In this document: one piece after another, positions 43,434 to 54,340 of the stretch
How positions within the stretch are numbered: position 1 is the stretch's first letter
Layout: every line of letters begins with the position of its first letter
Assembly (NCBI GenBank): GCA_004835665.1
Contig: RBKR01000008.1
Coordinates: 1,240,001 to 1,304,000 of the forward strand
Reading direction: 5' to 3'
From: Phoma sp. XZ068
Lineage: Eukaryota; Ascomycota; Dothideomycetes; Pleosporales; Didymellaceae
DNA: 64,000 nt
Program-made: the position numbers and the translations under genes
The notes under the pieces: generated by a model
The model's input: only the letters and a program-made list of their open reading frames with translations
Databases searched by the model: none
What the model was told of the DNA's origin: nothing

Positions 43434-45313
43434 ATGTCACCGACACACAAACGTTCCGTTGCCGACGAACCAGTCACCAGTGTCTTGCCAGGTGGCGATG
43501 TGCCGTATGATGCGGATCATGAATTCAATGCAGACGAGGAAGTATTGGCAGCGCTCGGTTACAAGAGTGAATTCAAGAGAGAGTTCAGTCTATTTACGAC
43601 ATTCTGTGTGAGTTTCGCGGTATTGGGGCTACTGCCGAGTTTCGCAAGCACACTCTACTATGGCATGGGATACGCTGGAACAGCTGGTACGTTGAATGTC
43701 GTCCTTATGTGGAGACTTGTACAAAAATATAATGATGGTCGATGAGCTGACTCTATCAGGCATGACTTGGGGATGGATCATCGCCATGATTGGAATTCAG
43801 TGTGTGGCATGCAGTATGGCCGAGCTCTGTAGTTCCATGCCAACAAGTGGAGGATTGTACTATGCTTCAGCAGTTCTTGCACCCCCTGGTTGGGGACCAT
43901 TCGCTGCGTGGATCACAGGCTGGAGCAATTGGCTTGCTCAGGTCACTGCCGCACCATCCGGTTAGTTGAAACTACAAACGAGAAGTATGAACTTACGGAG
44001 ACTGACGAATATCACAGTGAACTATGGTGTTGCAGCCATGATCCTCGCCGCTGCCTCTATCCGCGATCCGACCTATATTCCCACCGAGTACCAAACCTTC
44101 CTTCTTACCGTCTTCATTATGATCCTGCACGCCATCATGTCCTCTCTCCCAACTCGCTGGCTTGCACAGATCAACTCTGGCGGATCCACATTCAACTTTC
44201 TTGCCCTTGTCGTTGTGATCATTTTGATCCCTGCTGGTACAGACCGCGAAGACCGTGGCCTCCCCAAGTTCACATCATCTCGCGAAGTTTGGGGCACTAT
44301 CTACGAGGGTACAACATTCCCACCGGGCATTTCTGTGCTGATGAGCTTCATCGGCGTGATCTGGACAATGAGTGGATACGACAGCCCGTTCCATCTCGCA
44401 GAGGAATGCTCAAACGCGAATCTTGCTGCGCCTCGCGCTATCGTTCTGACTTCCGCGACCGGTGGAATTTTCGGATGGTTCTTGCAGCTTGTGGTTGCCT
44501 ACACTGTTGTTGATATCGACGCCGTGTTGAACTCGGAGCTGGGGCAGCCGTTCGCTGCATATCTCATGCAGTGCATGACCGTGAAGATGACACTTGCTAT
44601 CCTAGCCTTGACCATCATCGCCGGATTTTCCATGGGCCAAGGGTGTATGATTGCTGCGAGTCGAGTTACCTTCGCCTATGCACGAGATGACTGCTTTCCC
44701 CTCAGCAACGTCTGGAAGCAGGTAAACAAGCACACGCTGACGCCAGTCAACGCCGTATGGCTGAACTGCGCGGTAGGCATTGCTTGCTTGTTGCTTATCT
44801 TTGGCGGAGAGCTGGCCGTTGGAGCGCTGTTCAGCATTGGAGCCATCGCTGCCTTCGTGTAAGTTCTATCGTACCTATTGTTCAGCCTCAGCTAACACGA
44901 TCAGTGCTTTCACAACACCAATCTTTATCCGTGTCTTCTTCGTCGGCAACCGTTTCCGTGCAGGCCCATGGAACCTCGGACGCTTCTCTATTCCCACTGG
45001 CATCGTCGCCTCCGCATTCGTCGTACTTATGGTGCCTATTCTGTGTTTTCCCAGTGTCACAGGTGCGGATCTGACAGCGGACGTCATGAACTGGACAGCC
45101 GTCGTGTATGGTGTACCGATGCTCATGGTATGCATTTGGTGGGTTGTGTCTGCACGGAAATGGTTCAAGGGCCCGAAGGTCAATATCGCACACATGATGC
45201 TTGGGGATGAGCAAGAAATTCTCGAGGGCCAGAATGTGCAAAGGTCGGTCTCTGGTGGTTCAAGCAACGGGGTGCACGAGAAGCTGCAGAAGGTGGTATC
45301 TCCACCAAACTGA
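43434..45313 (+). CDS. APC-superfamily amino-acid/GABA-type permease
   Basis: Four exons: 43434-43686, 43760-43960, 44018-44858, 44905-45313; introns 43687-43759, 43961-44017 and 44859-44904. The 567-residue product has about 12 membrane helices. Landmarks: LAALGYKSEFKREFSLFTTFCVSFAVLGLLPSFAST, GGLYYASAVLAPPGWGPFAAWITGWSNWLAQ, MSGYDSPFHLAEECSNANLAAPRAI, and SRVTFAYARDDCFPLS. This is the fungal amino-acid/choline transporter group that includes yeast Uga4 and Hnm1; the substrate (GABA, choline, polyamine or another amino acid) cannot be told from sequence alone. The cytosolic tail ends VSPPN and is Ser/Lys-rich. A TamA/Dal81 factor, whose yeast relative controls UGA4, lies 30 kb away, which is a weak link only. 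Confidence 0.93.
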
Positions 45314-45662
45314 TGAAAAGATTTCGTGTGTCAATCTGGCATGTATAAGTACTAGGTATGCAACGATCAAGTTTCCTGTACTACATGAAGAGGGCCTCAG
45401 GCAGTGAAATTCATTTGTAGTGGAAGGATATGCTCGGCCGAAAGTGTAGCTCGAAAAGATGTTGCCGCTATGCTAGCGAGCCACTACCGGTTTCAACCGA
45501 CTAGAGTACTTTTCTATATGACTTCATAGGAGAATAGTGCCGATGTCGAGATACGCAACGAATCGAGCCGTGCTGAACAACGGAATTAATGTATTTGTAT
45601 ATAATTTATACTATTCGATCTCCATTCATCGATCACATCTCTTCCCAGCTCAAAGTTGGATA
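45314..45662. other. Intergenic region between permease and tRNA-Asp
   Basis: 349 bp; AT-rich near 45590-45615 (TATATAATTTATA), directly upstream of the tRNA, as is common before fungal tRNA genes. No gene recognised. Confidence 0.45.
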
Positions 45663-45749
45663 TCTTCGATAGTATAGTGGTCAGTATTTCTGCTTGTCAT
45701 TCTCCGGAACAGCTCGCAGGAGGCCGGGGTTCGATTCCCCGTCGGAGAG
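45663..45749 (+). tRNA. tRNA-Asp (anticodon GTC) with 15 bp intron
   Basis: Acceptor arm TCTTCGA pairs with TCGGAGA (including one T-G pair), discriminator G. The D arm reads TAGTATAGTGGTCAGTAT. The anticodon arm is TCTGC ... GCAGG with anticodon GTC at 45696-45698; an intron of 15 bp (45700-45714) sits one base 3' of the anticodon, the canonical position. The T arm is CGGGG-TTCGATT-CCCCG. Box A (TAGTATAGTGG) and box B (GGTTCGATTCC) match RNA polymerase III internal promoters. The mature length is 72 nt without CCA. Confidence 0.95.
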
Positions 45750-46038
45750 ATACGATTCTTTTTGCCTTCTCACAGTCTTGTGGCTTCGGTAGACGTGTTG
45801 GGCGCGAAGCTGGATTTTTGCTGCTTGGCCCGTGCGTTGACTACTAGTGGCTTTAGGGGCTACATCCCATAGAGTCTGTGTATTTACGATCTTTTTGCCA
45901 TCTCTAGGTCCTCGGAGGCAATAGACGTTTCTGGACTTGGGCTTGCATGTTTTCGGGTGGTGTACGGACTGGGGCTTGTCGACTTAGGATTGTCAGTAGG
46001 CAGATTGAGCGGACTTCGAGGATTCTGACCTTGATATC

Positions 46039-48639
46039 CTACTTCTGTATAACTTCCTTCGCAACAGCAGCACAAAGCTCAACCTTCACCCCCGCCCCGC
46101 TAAGAACATGTATCCAAAGCCTCTGCGTATCGCTCAAGCGATCGTTCTCGCTCTTCACCTCCGCAAACTTGACCTCCCCCTTGGTCCCCTCCTCATCTGC
46201 AAGGTTCCATAGAAATAAATCCGGCACGCCGCCACCTCGCTGCCCGTACTCCTGTGCCATGACCTTGCACATAGTCGCCAGCGCCTCGCCATCAAAACAA
46301 CGTGCAATCTCTAGCAAGTCATTGACGTCGTATGTCCAATCCAATCCAACAACACACGTCCGTCTTTCGTGGTGTTCGGCATATATCCTTTTTATAATGC
46401 TCTCAGCATCGCCGTTTGAGATCTCGTTCAAGCGCGCATTAATCTCTGAGATGCGTGATGGGTAGAAAGCATCCGTGTGCAAGTCCAATGGGCAAGTCTG
46501 ATACTGTGTCTGGAACACATTTGGTACGTAGGTAAAGAGCACGTCGTAGAAGAGGTACGCAAATAGCGTCCGCACAATCCCGCCTTCAGAATGAAAGCCT
46601 TTCCACCCTTGATTCCGGTAGTGTGATAAGCACATCGCTTCGACGGAGCATTCACCTGACTCACGCGGATCGATCCATATCGTCTTCCCACCGCGGCGGT
46701 TCGGAATCTGAGGATGAGGAGAGCTGTTTCGACGGTTGAGTGGAGGGATGTGCAAGATCTGGGTGCCCTCCATGGTTACCTCGACCGGTTTGGTAAGTCG
46801 CACATGCGTAAAGTCGTGTTGTGAGCGCTTGGGAATGTTGAGAGACTTTTCCAATTTGGTGACACGTTTCTGGAGATCGTAGTGGTGAATGATGTGAACA
46901 AGATTGTCTTGGAGACCATCTTCGCAGGTTTTCAGGGCGATGCGCTTCCAGTGCTTTTTATGCTGTTCTTCGCTGCGCTTCTCAGTGGACGAGAGAGCGG
47001 CCATGTAGTGTTCTTCCAGGAGCGCTTTGCGCTGATACCAAGCCCCGCGGCGGGAGTGGTGGAGGAGGCGCTGCTGCAGGAGGGTAGTGGTCACGTCATA
47101 CTCTAGTTTGTGCTCTTTACGACGGGCGATGACATACATCGCTTTGTGGATGATGCGGGTATAAACCCAAGCGGGCGATAGACGACGTAAGTATGACCCT
47201 TCACCGCTGTGGTAGGTACCATCTTCCTTCCGCTGTTCCTCTTCTACAAGCGTTTGCCATCGAGGGTAAACTTCTTCAAACACATCTACGATCTCTTGAT
47301 AGTCTTTCTCGGATGGTCTTCCATTGAATTCTAGAATGTTGTCTATTCGAAATTGGGTTCGAATTGATGCCTCGTATTCCAAAAGCAATGAGCGCGATGC
47401 GAAAATGTTTGCGGACCGAGAGACAATATACTCGGGGAAGTTGCGACGGGCGATTTTTGCAAGTATGATAGTCGTCAGTGACTTTTCGGTCCACTCCGTT
47501 GAGCGATAGAAGACGAGATGGACGCGTTCGAACAACTTTCTCGTAGCCGCGGAAAGTCGTATGCAAGATCCAGTTTCGCTCATGATCTTACGAGTAAAAT
47601 GTGCATCCCTATTGGCGTTATCTGAAAGGTCTGAAAAATCTCCTTCTTCTGGCTCCTCCACCTCTGGCGTTGTTGTCCCTGAAACAGAGGACTGTCTCGA
47701 CGTTCTCGAATGCCTAGAGCTTTCTGTGTCCGAACGCTTGAGGCCAACATGCCCCAAGCCAGCCTGTTTCTTGCTTGTCCGTCGCAATGCTGTCAGCAGT
47801 TCTTTTTTATTCTTTCCTTGCACTTTTGCATCTTTGGCGAGCGCCTTGAGCTCATCCAGACGTAGCAGCGAGGACGCTTCGTCCAATGTTGTGATCTCGT
47901 CCTCCGATTTATCCGCAAACGTGAATGTAAGGGCCAGTGTTGCATCGCTCGGCGCTTCATGCTCGCCAGGGTGTATCTCAACTTCAGCAGAGGATGCTGG
48001 TAGGCGGAACGTGCGTTGGAGTGTTTCGACGGCCGCGTCCATATCCGAGAGGTCGCTATGATAGCCAAGGTTTTTTATTCGATGCCATGCGGAGGTTTTT
48101 CGAAGGAATAGCCTGACATAGAGGTACTGTGCCTCGTAGTTAAGGCCCCTCCATATCTTGAACACCTCGGCCTCAGCCTCATCAAAGAGATGATGTTCCT
48201 CTTCCAGTACGGTGTCCAGCGCCAAATTGAATGCATCGACATATAATGAACTCTTTCCTCTGACCCATGACCGATCTTGCAGACGTTCTTCAGCCCCTTC
48301 TGGTTTGTCTTGCTGAGATGCCTTGAAGGCCTCGTACGCCTCAATGGCATCCTCACCGCCGTCTATGGGCGGCAATGCGCTCTCCAAGTCTGTCTTTATG
48401 TCCCTTTCCTCCTCTTTTACAATAGACTCGTCGTTCTCGGTATCTGAGTCGCCAACCCCATCCCCATCTTTGAGGTTGCGCTTCTTGCGCGGTGTGGGCG
48501 GCGGCTTGGTTACGTCACCGATCCGACGCCGTTTGGGAGACCGATCGTTTTCGCCGTCGAAGTTTGTGGATTTGGGATGCTTTATGAACTGCGTGATCAT
48601 TTGATTGTGCTTTGAAGGGCTACGCAGGTTCAGCGCCAT
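46039..48639 (-). CDS. FAN1: FAN1-type VRR-NUC structure-specific nuclease
   Basis: Single exon, 866 residues from the ATG at 48639 (context ACGACGATGG). The frame continues 23 codons upstream but without another ATG. A short N-terminal motif SKHNQMITQFIKHP (PIP-box-like) is followed by an acidic, basic-patch region, a helical region with a SAP-like element (LLRLDELKALAKDAKVQGKNKKELLTAL), TPR-like helices (YLRRLSPAWVYTRIIHKAMYVIARRKEHKLEYDVTTTLL), and the C-terminal VRR-NUC domain: GGVPDLFLW with D807, EVKFAEVK with E827 and K829, then SDTQRLW with Q839. This PD-(D/E)xK site cuts 5' flaps and unhooks interstrand crosslinks. FAN1 acts with the Fanconi or mismatch-repair pathways. The UBZ finger found in animal FAN1 is not visible. 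A tRNA-Asp lies 290 bp past its stop. Confidence 0.93.
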   Translation of the reverse strand: MALNLRSPSKHNQMITQFIKHPKSTNFDGENDRSPKRRRIGDVTKPPPTPRKKRNLKDGDGVGDSDTENDESIVKEEERDIKTDLESALPPIDGGEDAIEAYEAFKASQQDKPEGAEERLQDRSWVRGKSSLYVDAFNLALDTVLEEEHHLFDEAEAEVFKIWRGLNYEAQYLYVRLFLRKTSAWHRIKNLGYHSDLSDMDAAVETLQRTFRLPASSAEVEIHPGEHEAPSDATLALTFTFADKSEDEITTLDEASSLLRLDELKALAKDAKVQGKNKKELLTALRRTSKKQAGLGHVGLKRSDTESSRHSRTSRQSSVSGTTTPEVEEPEEGDFSDLSDNANRDAHFTRKIMSETGSCIRLSAATRKLFERVHLVFYRSTEWTEKSLTTIILAKIARRNFPEYIVSRSANIFASRSLLLEYEASIRTQFRIDNILEFNGRPSEKDYQEIVDVFEEVYPRWQTLVEEEQRKEDGTYHSGEGSYLRRLSPAWVYTRIIHKAMYVIARRKEHKLEYDVTTTLLQQRLLHHSRRGAWYQRKALLEEHYMAALSSTEKRSEEQHKKHWKRIALKTCEDGLQDNLVHIIHHYDLQKRVTKLEKSLNIPKRSQHDFTHVRLTKPVEVTMEGTQILHIPPLNRRNSSPHPQIPNRRGGKTIWIDPRESGECSVEAMCLSHYRNQGWKGFHSEGGIVRTLFAYLFYDVLFTYVPNVFQTQYQTCPLDLHTDAFYPSRISEINARLNEISNGDAESIIKRIYAEHHERRTCVVGLDWTYDVNDLLEIARCFDGEALATMCKVMAQEYGQRGGGVPDLFLWNLADEEGTKGEVKFAEVKSENDRLSDTQRLWIHVLSGAGVKVELCAAVAKEVIQK

Positions 48640-48996
48640 CGTCGTTGAGGAAGCATGCTGAATGACTCGCGATCGCCGCCTGGAGCGTTGGAGACGCGCC
48701 TTGCGCAACGCGCTGTCACGGGAGCACTAGGCTGCATTTGACGCGGAAAGTGTTCACTGAAGGGTTCCACATGTCCGTCCGCTTGGACAGCGATCCGTCC
48801 CGGACTATTGACAGTAGCTCCACGCATTGGCAAAAGATCATTTAAAGTTTGGTGAAGGGGCGGACCGTGGTAGTCGGATGTGGCTTGGCTAGACGGCTAG
48901 ACGGCCATGTTTTGCGGAGTATCACGGTAGTGCAAGAGTGCGAATGAAGGGTGAATCATGTCTACATTAGATCGTTCATTGTTAACGGGGAGCTGG
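48640..48996. other. FAN1 upstream region
   Basis: 357 bp containing the FAN1 promoter and the 3' flank of the membrane-protein gene, both on the minus strand. A direct repeat GGCTAGACGGCTAGACGG lies at about 48887-48904. No gene recognised. Confidence 0.4.
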
Positions 48997-50382
48997 TCAT
49001 TGCTTTTTACCACCCTCTATCTGTGTAGTCGTCTGCAAACCTTCCAGCCTGCTCCCATCCCAACTGCCTCTCTGTATCTCAACCTTTGTATCGACCTGCA
49101 CTCCCATAACGTTCATGCCCTTCCAGTTACTTGGGTCATGGATAGCCCTCTCATCGCTGTCGAGGCTGCTCTTCCCAGACCTGAACTCAGCATCACCCTG
49201 TTGAGGAAGAGAGTGTAGTGACCGCGCGCCCGACTTGTATGAGTCCTTCAACTCCATCTCGTCGGATTCAACATTTGTGACGGTCGTGCGTACATGGCTA
49301 CGCTGTTGCTTTGACAAGTTACCGTAGTTGGAGCCATAGCCGTAGCGTGGCATACGAGACTGCCCGGTAATGTATGAGTTGGTGTGGTCGCGTAGGAAGC
49401 GAATGTGTTCGCGCATCAAAGGCCATATGCCAGGTAGGTTGGCTACGTAGACAGCAACAGAGGCCTCTCTTGTGTACCAGAGCATGTACGCTGTATCGTA
49501 TACGTCAGAGAGGTTGTAGACTTTTGTGAGGATTGCAGCGATGATCTGGAAGTAGTCAGTATACGATATAGATGCAGTCAAAAGTCTTAAACGTACGACA
49601 AAACTCCCCATGCTGAATAGCACACCAAGGCCGATCTTCTGCTTGGTTGGCAGAGACAATGACACAACCATGGGGATTGGAACGGCAATGATCAACAGAT
49701 CGCTGCTGAGGTTGAATGTTGCTTGAACAATCGCGAAGTGCTCCAATGTAGTACACTGAGGATTCGGAGGCGGGACTGCCCAGTATCCTTTAAATGGCAT
49801 GCATGCAGTGAAGAAGGCAATCTGCACGGAGATCCAGCCAACTGCGACGTAAACAGCAACGATTCTAATCCACCTGATGTGCGTTGTGCCCGAGGTCATG
49901 CGAGCGAACATGAATAACATGCAGGCCTTGAGGACCCAGATCAAGTTCAACATGCACTGGAAGGTGATCAGCCATCAGGATGCTATACTCCAGGTCTTCC
50001 ACTCACTTGTTCGGAGACGATTACGATCTTGGACCCCTTGATACGCTCGTCGATCTCCTCTTGCGTAAATGTCGATAACTGCTCTGGAGGGAACAAATTG
50101 CTGCCTCCACCCTGCGCAATAACATTCAGGCATACAATTAATCCCGTGTAGAACAATGGGACGGCCGTCAACATCAACCAATCGTCAATTGCGAACTGTG
50201 AAGGACTCCGAACCCGTCGCCATCGTGCAATACTTTACATTTGAAGTCAGTTCTGGACGTAGTAGGCCGAACGGGTATTCTTACGTTCGGATGACTATCG
50301 TGAACATTCCAACACCATATAGTGTCCATGACTGGGCTGCCAGTTCCCGTTGAAATGACTTATCAAAGCCTTGGCCAGCCAT
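48997..50382 (-). CDS. Fungal rhodopsin-fold integral membrane protein (SAT4/PTH11-like domain)
   Basis: Four exons (minus): 50382-50285, 50232-50007, 49956-49597, 49545-48997; introns 50233-50284, 49957-50006, 49546-49596; 410 residues. About seven helices: residues 16-32, WLMLTAVPLFYTGLIVCLNVIA, LNLIWVLKACMLFMFAR, IVAVYVAVGWISVQIAFFTACMPF, FNLSSDLLIIAVPIPMVVSL, a glycine-rich helix ending MGSFVIIAAILTKVYNL, and one after YTREASVAVYVANLPGIWPL. Landmarks of the fungal rhodopsin domain are RxxRSPSQFAIDDWLML, the conserved Cys pair (CMPFKGYW, PQC) and LPGIWPLMREH. No CFEM domain. The tail is long, Ser/Asp/Lys-rich and cytosolic. Relatives include PTH11-like receptors and many proteins of unknown role. 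The last intron is 51 bp and stop-free in frame; splicing removes 17 residues and restores a continuous helix. Confidence 0.88.
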
Positions 50383-52114
50383 TGCTGCCGATCTATCGAG
50401 AGAGAGCGGTGAACGCGATGCTTTTTAAGGGAAAGATGAGATGGTATACTCAAGCTCGAGCACCAATCATGAACCGATTCGGAAAAAGGAAGCAAAAACC
50501 GTGTTTCGAGCACCGCGGGCTCGAGGGAGCGCACCGAAGTATGTAGGCGCCCGAGGAGCTGCTGTAAAGGTGAATTGAAGGGTTTCATTTACGTCTAGAG
50601 CCCGTGGAGGTACCTGATACAAAGTAACATGGACATGTATATCAGCCAGGAGATTGGCCATCTACGAGTGAACATTCCCCCAATGAGACTCCAGTACCTG
50701 CCATGTTGGTCCGGTCGCCAATAGCTTCATTCGTCAGTTATCACGTATCCGCCCCCGTGCATGACATCGTTCGAGAGATAAGACCGAAGACAATCGCATG
50801 TAGTCTAGGATGAATGATCACGGCCAGGAATAAGATCTTAAAAGAGCCCTAGGGCCATGCCGAGAAGTTTAATAGTGTGGAAAGGAACCCTGAGGCGCGT
50901 CGGACGCGGGATGAGCCCCGCCGGATTGGCACCGTGGGCGACGGGAGGTTCGTCCGTATTAGCACGCGGTCAGCCTAACGGGAGGTGTCTGGAAGAGAGA
51001 GGACCCTTGTATGTACGGCACAGCTCAGTGAATTACGACGTCTATACTTTCGACGTGGTCTGACCTCGGATCATTACCTTGAGCCTCCTGCATGCACACG
51101 CACGAAGGCACGCCCAGTGGTGCCAGCTAACAGAAAGAGAACATAGTCAAGGTATATCGTCCAGGTACCACCAAGAAGGGTTGCGGGTGGAATGGCAGCG
51201 ATCCTATTGGACCGTGAAAGTCTGTTCACCAATTGATCAACCCCAATCCGCGATATGATATTCGGGAAACGGTCTGTTTCAAACGCGAGGGCTTGCTTTC
51301 TGCAGCGGAGATTTCTCCGGGCCGTGCAACCCAAAATGAGGCCATATGGGCCTTCCAAATATACCTTGCGAGAGTGAGTCTGGGAGAGAGACACGAAGGG
51401 AAGCAGGCGTTGCCTGCACAAAAATCGCACCAGTTCATGGCAAACCCTATCGGCTGCGGATGCGAGATGTCAGTGCGGGCGGCGCCAGAATACGGTGGGA
51501 GGGTGGTGGATGAGTGCATAAAAAGGAAAGTCAACGATAAGCATCCAACAGGATAGGAGAAGGTGCCTCGCGTATTGTGCCATTTATGCCACCCACACGG
51601 GTTCCAGAGCCTTGGGTGGTGACGGCTGCTTACTGGAACTAGCAGCGCCGAGGCGAGCCATCCCGCCTCCCTCTCGACCCTCAAAGTCAAACTCAATCCT
51701 CACGCAGCGATCCAAACCTTCTCATTGGTACTTTCTATATGATCTGATTCTGGTGTCTCAATGCATGGGCATATATCACGGGGGTCGAGAAAATAAACCA
51801 GGTTCGAATTGTTTCGAGTCTACAAAAGCAAGCGCATTGCTATGATCTGTTGGCTACAACTCGCCCTCAGTTGATAGTAAACTTCAGATAGATTACAAGT
51901 TGTGGTACTATGCTACCTATGTGTAGTTGATATGTCACTAATGCATGTTCAACATCCCGGCAAGGTAAGATTGAGAACATTGCGCTATGGAACCGCCAGA
52001 AGATGCTTGAAGAGATAAAAAAAAAAAAAAACGCCAGATCGCTATGTGCGCGCTAAATCGCTCAGTAAATGCAAATGTATATCTCAAGAAGAAAGAGGTG
52101 CACCAAGACATCCT
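50383..52114. other. 1.7 kb gene-poor region
   Basis: Short frames only (for example 51226-51696 minus, 156 codons, Ser/Pro/Leu-rich without recognisable features). It includes the promoter of the rhodopsin-fold gene and a 15-A tract at 52017-52031. No repeat ends or transposase similarity. Confidence 0.4.
52017..52031 (+). repeat. Poly(A) tract of 15
   Basis: Fifteen consecutive A between GAT and CGCC, close to the 3' end of the repeat-protein gene on the minus strand (where it reads poly(T)). Most likely ordinary low-complexity sequence; no target-site duplication noticed. Confidence 0.8.
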
Positions 52115-54340
52115 CTAGAGCCCCCAACTCCCCTTTCTCACAGCTACACCATGGCCCTCAATGAGAGGTTGTTCGCTCATCTTGGGATGCTGCCTAGCCC
52201 ACTCTTGTATGTAGGTGCGGAGAGCCCGCCAACGCGTGCAGGTCTCTTCTGTAATCTCGGCATCTCTGAGGTTGCCGTCCTTGCCCAGTCGAATATAGCC
52301 TCGGGATTTCGCGAGGTGGTCATCCTGCCTTAGCTCAGAAACTGGGATGCCAGAGATCTTGGACAGCTCTGGGTCAAAAGGTTGTGCCATGGACGGATAA
52401 CCTAAGGACAGGTAGTTGTAGACTTGGGTAACAAAATCGTCACCAAACTCCTCCTCAATGGTCTGCTCAATAGCGAGTTTCTCATCGATGTTACCAAAAT
52501 CTGTCGACGATGCTGGTGGAGTGGGTGGCAATAAACTCATACTCATCGCTGGAGATGGGTTTGGCGACATGGGATTAGCCTTTTCGTGCGTGGGTGTCAG
52601 GATGCCGGTAGGTCCCCGTGGGGACTTATCTCCACCATTAACGCACATTCCACCCCACAGGCCGTGAGTACTCGACGCCCGACTATTGGCGGTCGACCAA
52701 AGGGACGGAGTCGTACTCGTTTGCTTGCCGTTGCCTTTGCCACACCACAAGCTCTCCTTTCCATCTTCAGCAGCCTTGCTTTGCTCGGACAAATAGCACA
52801 TCGCTGTGCGTACTGCATCGCAACCTTGAGTAGGGTCGAAACGTGCTGGCTCGGGAGACGCGCATCGCGGGAACTTGATGTTCTTTCCAAGCATGGGAGG
52901 ACGCGCCCCTTTCCGCATAGGCTCGACCTCACGATCTTGAGCCATTTTCTTAGCCGTCGAAGCGTCGAGGAAACCAGCTGGGTTACCGAACGGATTGAAC
53001 ACAGTTTTCAGGTTCTCTGGGGCCTTCTTCGCCTGAGCAGCTTGCCTCTCCAGTTTCCGTTTCTCATATTCCTGCAGATCTTGGTACTCTCGCATGGCCT
53101 TCAGATCCCAGTTGACTTCACTGTACGATGATCCGCGTCTACCTTGCGAATCACCGTCGTCTGGTTCGTGATCTATGAAATGATCAACAGGCTCATGGAA
53201 GTCGTCATTGGGAAAGGCGGCCATGGCTTGTTCGCGCAGTTGGCTTTCAGCAGCTTTGGCAGCAAGGGCAAGCATGTATCCAGAAGAGCTGTCATCAACG
53301 CTTTCTCTTCTTCGTGTAGCTTCCTTATACATGAAAGAGTGGTCAGAGGTCATGGAAGGTGATGTAGTAGGGGATGGAGGACTTGATGCTTCTGATTCAG
53401 AGGACTCGATGGGCTCCAAGTCTGGAACACGGAATGAATGTTGCGAGCAGGAGAACCAAGACCTCCGTCTTGATGGAGGCAGTTCCGAGCGTTGGATTTC
53501 CAAGAAGAGCGGGTTTTGCGGAAGATCGATAGTTGGTGTGTTAGTAGGCGGCGTTGGTGAGATACCCAAAATTCGGGCCTTTCGAGCACTTATAGCACTG
53601 CTCTCAGGTGTCGCCTCTGTCTTATCAGAGGGAAGAAGTGCTGGAGTTACATCGCCTGCTCTGCGTGATCGTTGTGCGCTCTCTATCAGCTGTGGCGCAA
53701 ATTTCCTTGGACTAGGCGGTTGCTTTTTGTTGCCTCTTGCTATCGTCTCTACTGGTTCAGGCTTGAACCTCCTTGGAGAGATCTTCTCGTCCCACTCCTG
53801 AGCGAACTTTCGACGACTGTTCCTGCTTGTCGACGTGGTTGTCTCTACAGGCTCCGCTGCGAAACGGCGAACCTTCTTCTGTGTTGTCTCAATAGGCTCG
53901 GGAGCGAACTTGCGATTCGTTGATTGTGTAGTCTCAATTGGCGTAGGGATAAACTTGCGATTTGTTTTCTGTGTGGTCTCGATTGGCTCCGGGGCAAACT
54001 TGCGGTTAGTCCTCGTTGTGACCTCGACGGGTGCAGGTGCAAATTTGCGATTCGATCTTTGCGTTGTCTCTGTTGGTTCTGGTGCAAATTTACGATTTGT
54101 CTTCGTTGTGGTTTCCACGGGCTCGGGAGCAAACTTGCGGTTGGTTCTTTGCGTTGTTTCGACAGGTTCGGGAGCAAACTTGCGATTGTTTCGGTTTGTA
54201 GTCTCGACTGGCTCAGGAGCGAACCTTCTTGGAGGCTTCGATGTTCCTTGTTCTGGCACTTCCTTTCTTTCTTTGGAGCTTGAGCTGGTGGTTTCGATTG
54301 GCTCTACTTTGAAACGTCTTGGGGGTGCTACAGACGCCAT
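52115..54340 (-). CDS. Hypothetical fungal protein with 15-residue RKFAPEPVETT tandem repeats
   Basis: Single exon, 741 residues, no recognised enzyme domain. Residues 38-172 are nine tandem 15-residue units of the form R-[RK]-F-A-P-E-P-[VI]-E-T-T followed by four variable residues; degenerate copies sit at 8-22, 190-204 and 212-226. Each unit combines a basic entry, a Pro/Glu core and two Thr, suggesting a disordered, phosphorylatable or multivalent binding region. A Ser/Pro-rich middle follows (SSESEASSPPSPTTSPS), then a charged helix AMREYQDLQEYEKRKLERQAAQAKK, and a conserved-looking C-terminal domain (IDEKLAIEQTIEEEFGDDFVTQVYNYLSLGYPSMAQPFD, then GYIRLGKDGNLRDAEITEETCTRWRALRTYIQEWARQ). 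I have seen similar proteins in other Pezizomycotina but know no function. No signal peptide or membrane segment. Confidence 0.85.
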   Translation of the reverse strand: MASVAPPRRFKVEPIETTSSSSKERKEVPEQGTSKPPRRFAPEPVETTNRNNRKFAPEPVETTQRTNRKFAPEPVETTTKTNRKFAPEPTETTQRSNRKFAPAPVEVTTRTNRKFAPEPIETTQKTNRKFIPTPIETTQSTNRKFAPEPIETTQKKVRRFAAEPVETTTSTSRNSRRKFAQEWDEKISPRRFKPEPVETIARGNKKQPPSPRKFAPQLIESAQRSRRAGDVTPALLPSDKTEATPESSAISARKARILGISPTPPTNTPTIDLPQNPLFLEIQRSELPPSRRRSWFSCSQHSFRVPDLEPIESSESEASSPPSPTTSPSMTSDHSFMYKEATRRRESVDDSSSGYMLALAAKAAESQLREQAMAAFPNDDFHEPVDHFIDHEPDDGDSQGRRGSSYSEVNWDLKAMREYQDLQEYEKRKLERQAAQAKKAPENLKTVFNPFGNPAGFLDASTAKKMAQDREVEPMRKGARPPMLGKNIKFPRCASPEPARFDPTQGCDAVRTAMCYLSEQSKAAEDGKESLWCGKGNGKQTSTTPSLWSTANSRASSTHGLWGGMCVNGGDKSPRGPTGILTPTHEKANPMSPNPSPAMSMSLLPPTPPASSTDFGNIDEKLAIEQTIEEEFGDDFVTQVYNYLSLGYPSMAQPFDPELSKISGIPVSELRQDDHLAKSRGYIRLGKDGNLRDAEITEETCTRWRALRTYIQEWARQHPKMSEQPLIEGHGVAVRKGSWGL
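53825..54229 (-). repeat. Coding tandem repeat, nine 45 bp units
   Basis: Nine consecutive in-frame 45 bp units encode the 15-residue repeat of the preceding gene. The amino-acid pattern is more uniform than the DNA: synonymous sites vary (GAGCC/GAACC, TTGCG/TTGCA), which points to selection on the peptide rather than recent slippage. Confidence 0.9.

Noticed and set aside
48640..48708. 23-codon upstream extension of FAN1
   Set aside because: The extension begins with TTG rather than ATG, while the ATG at 48639 has a good context and a typical FAN1 start.
52017..52031. Poly(A) tract as the tail of a retroposed copy
   Set aside because: No target-site duplication and no processed gene-like sequence upstream of it.
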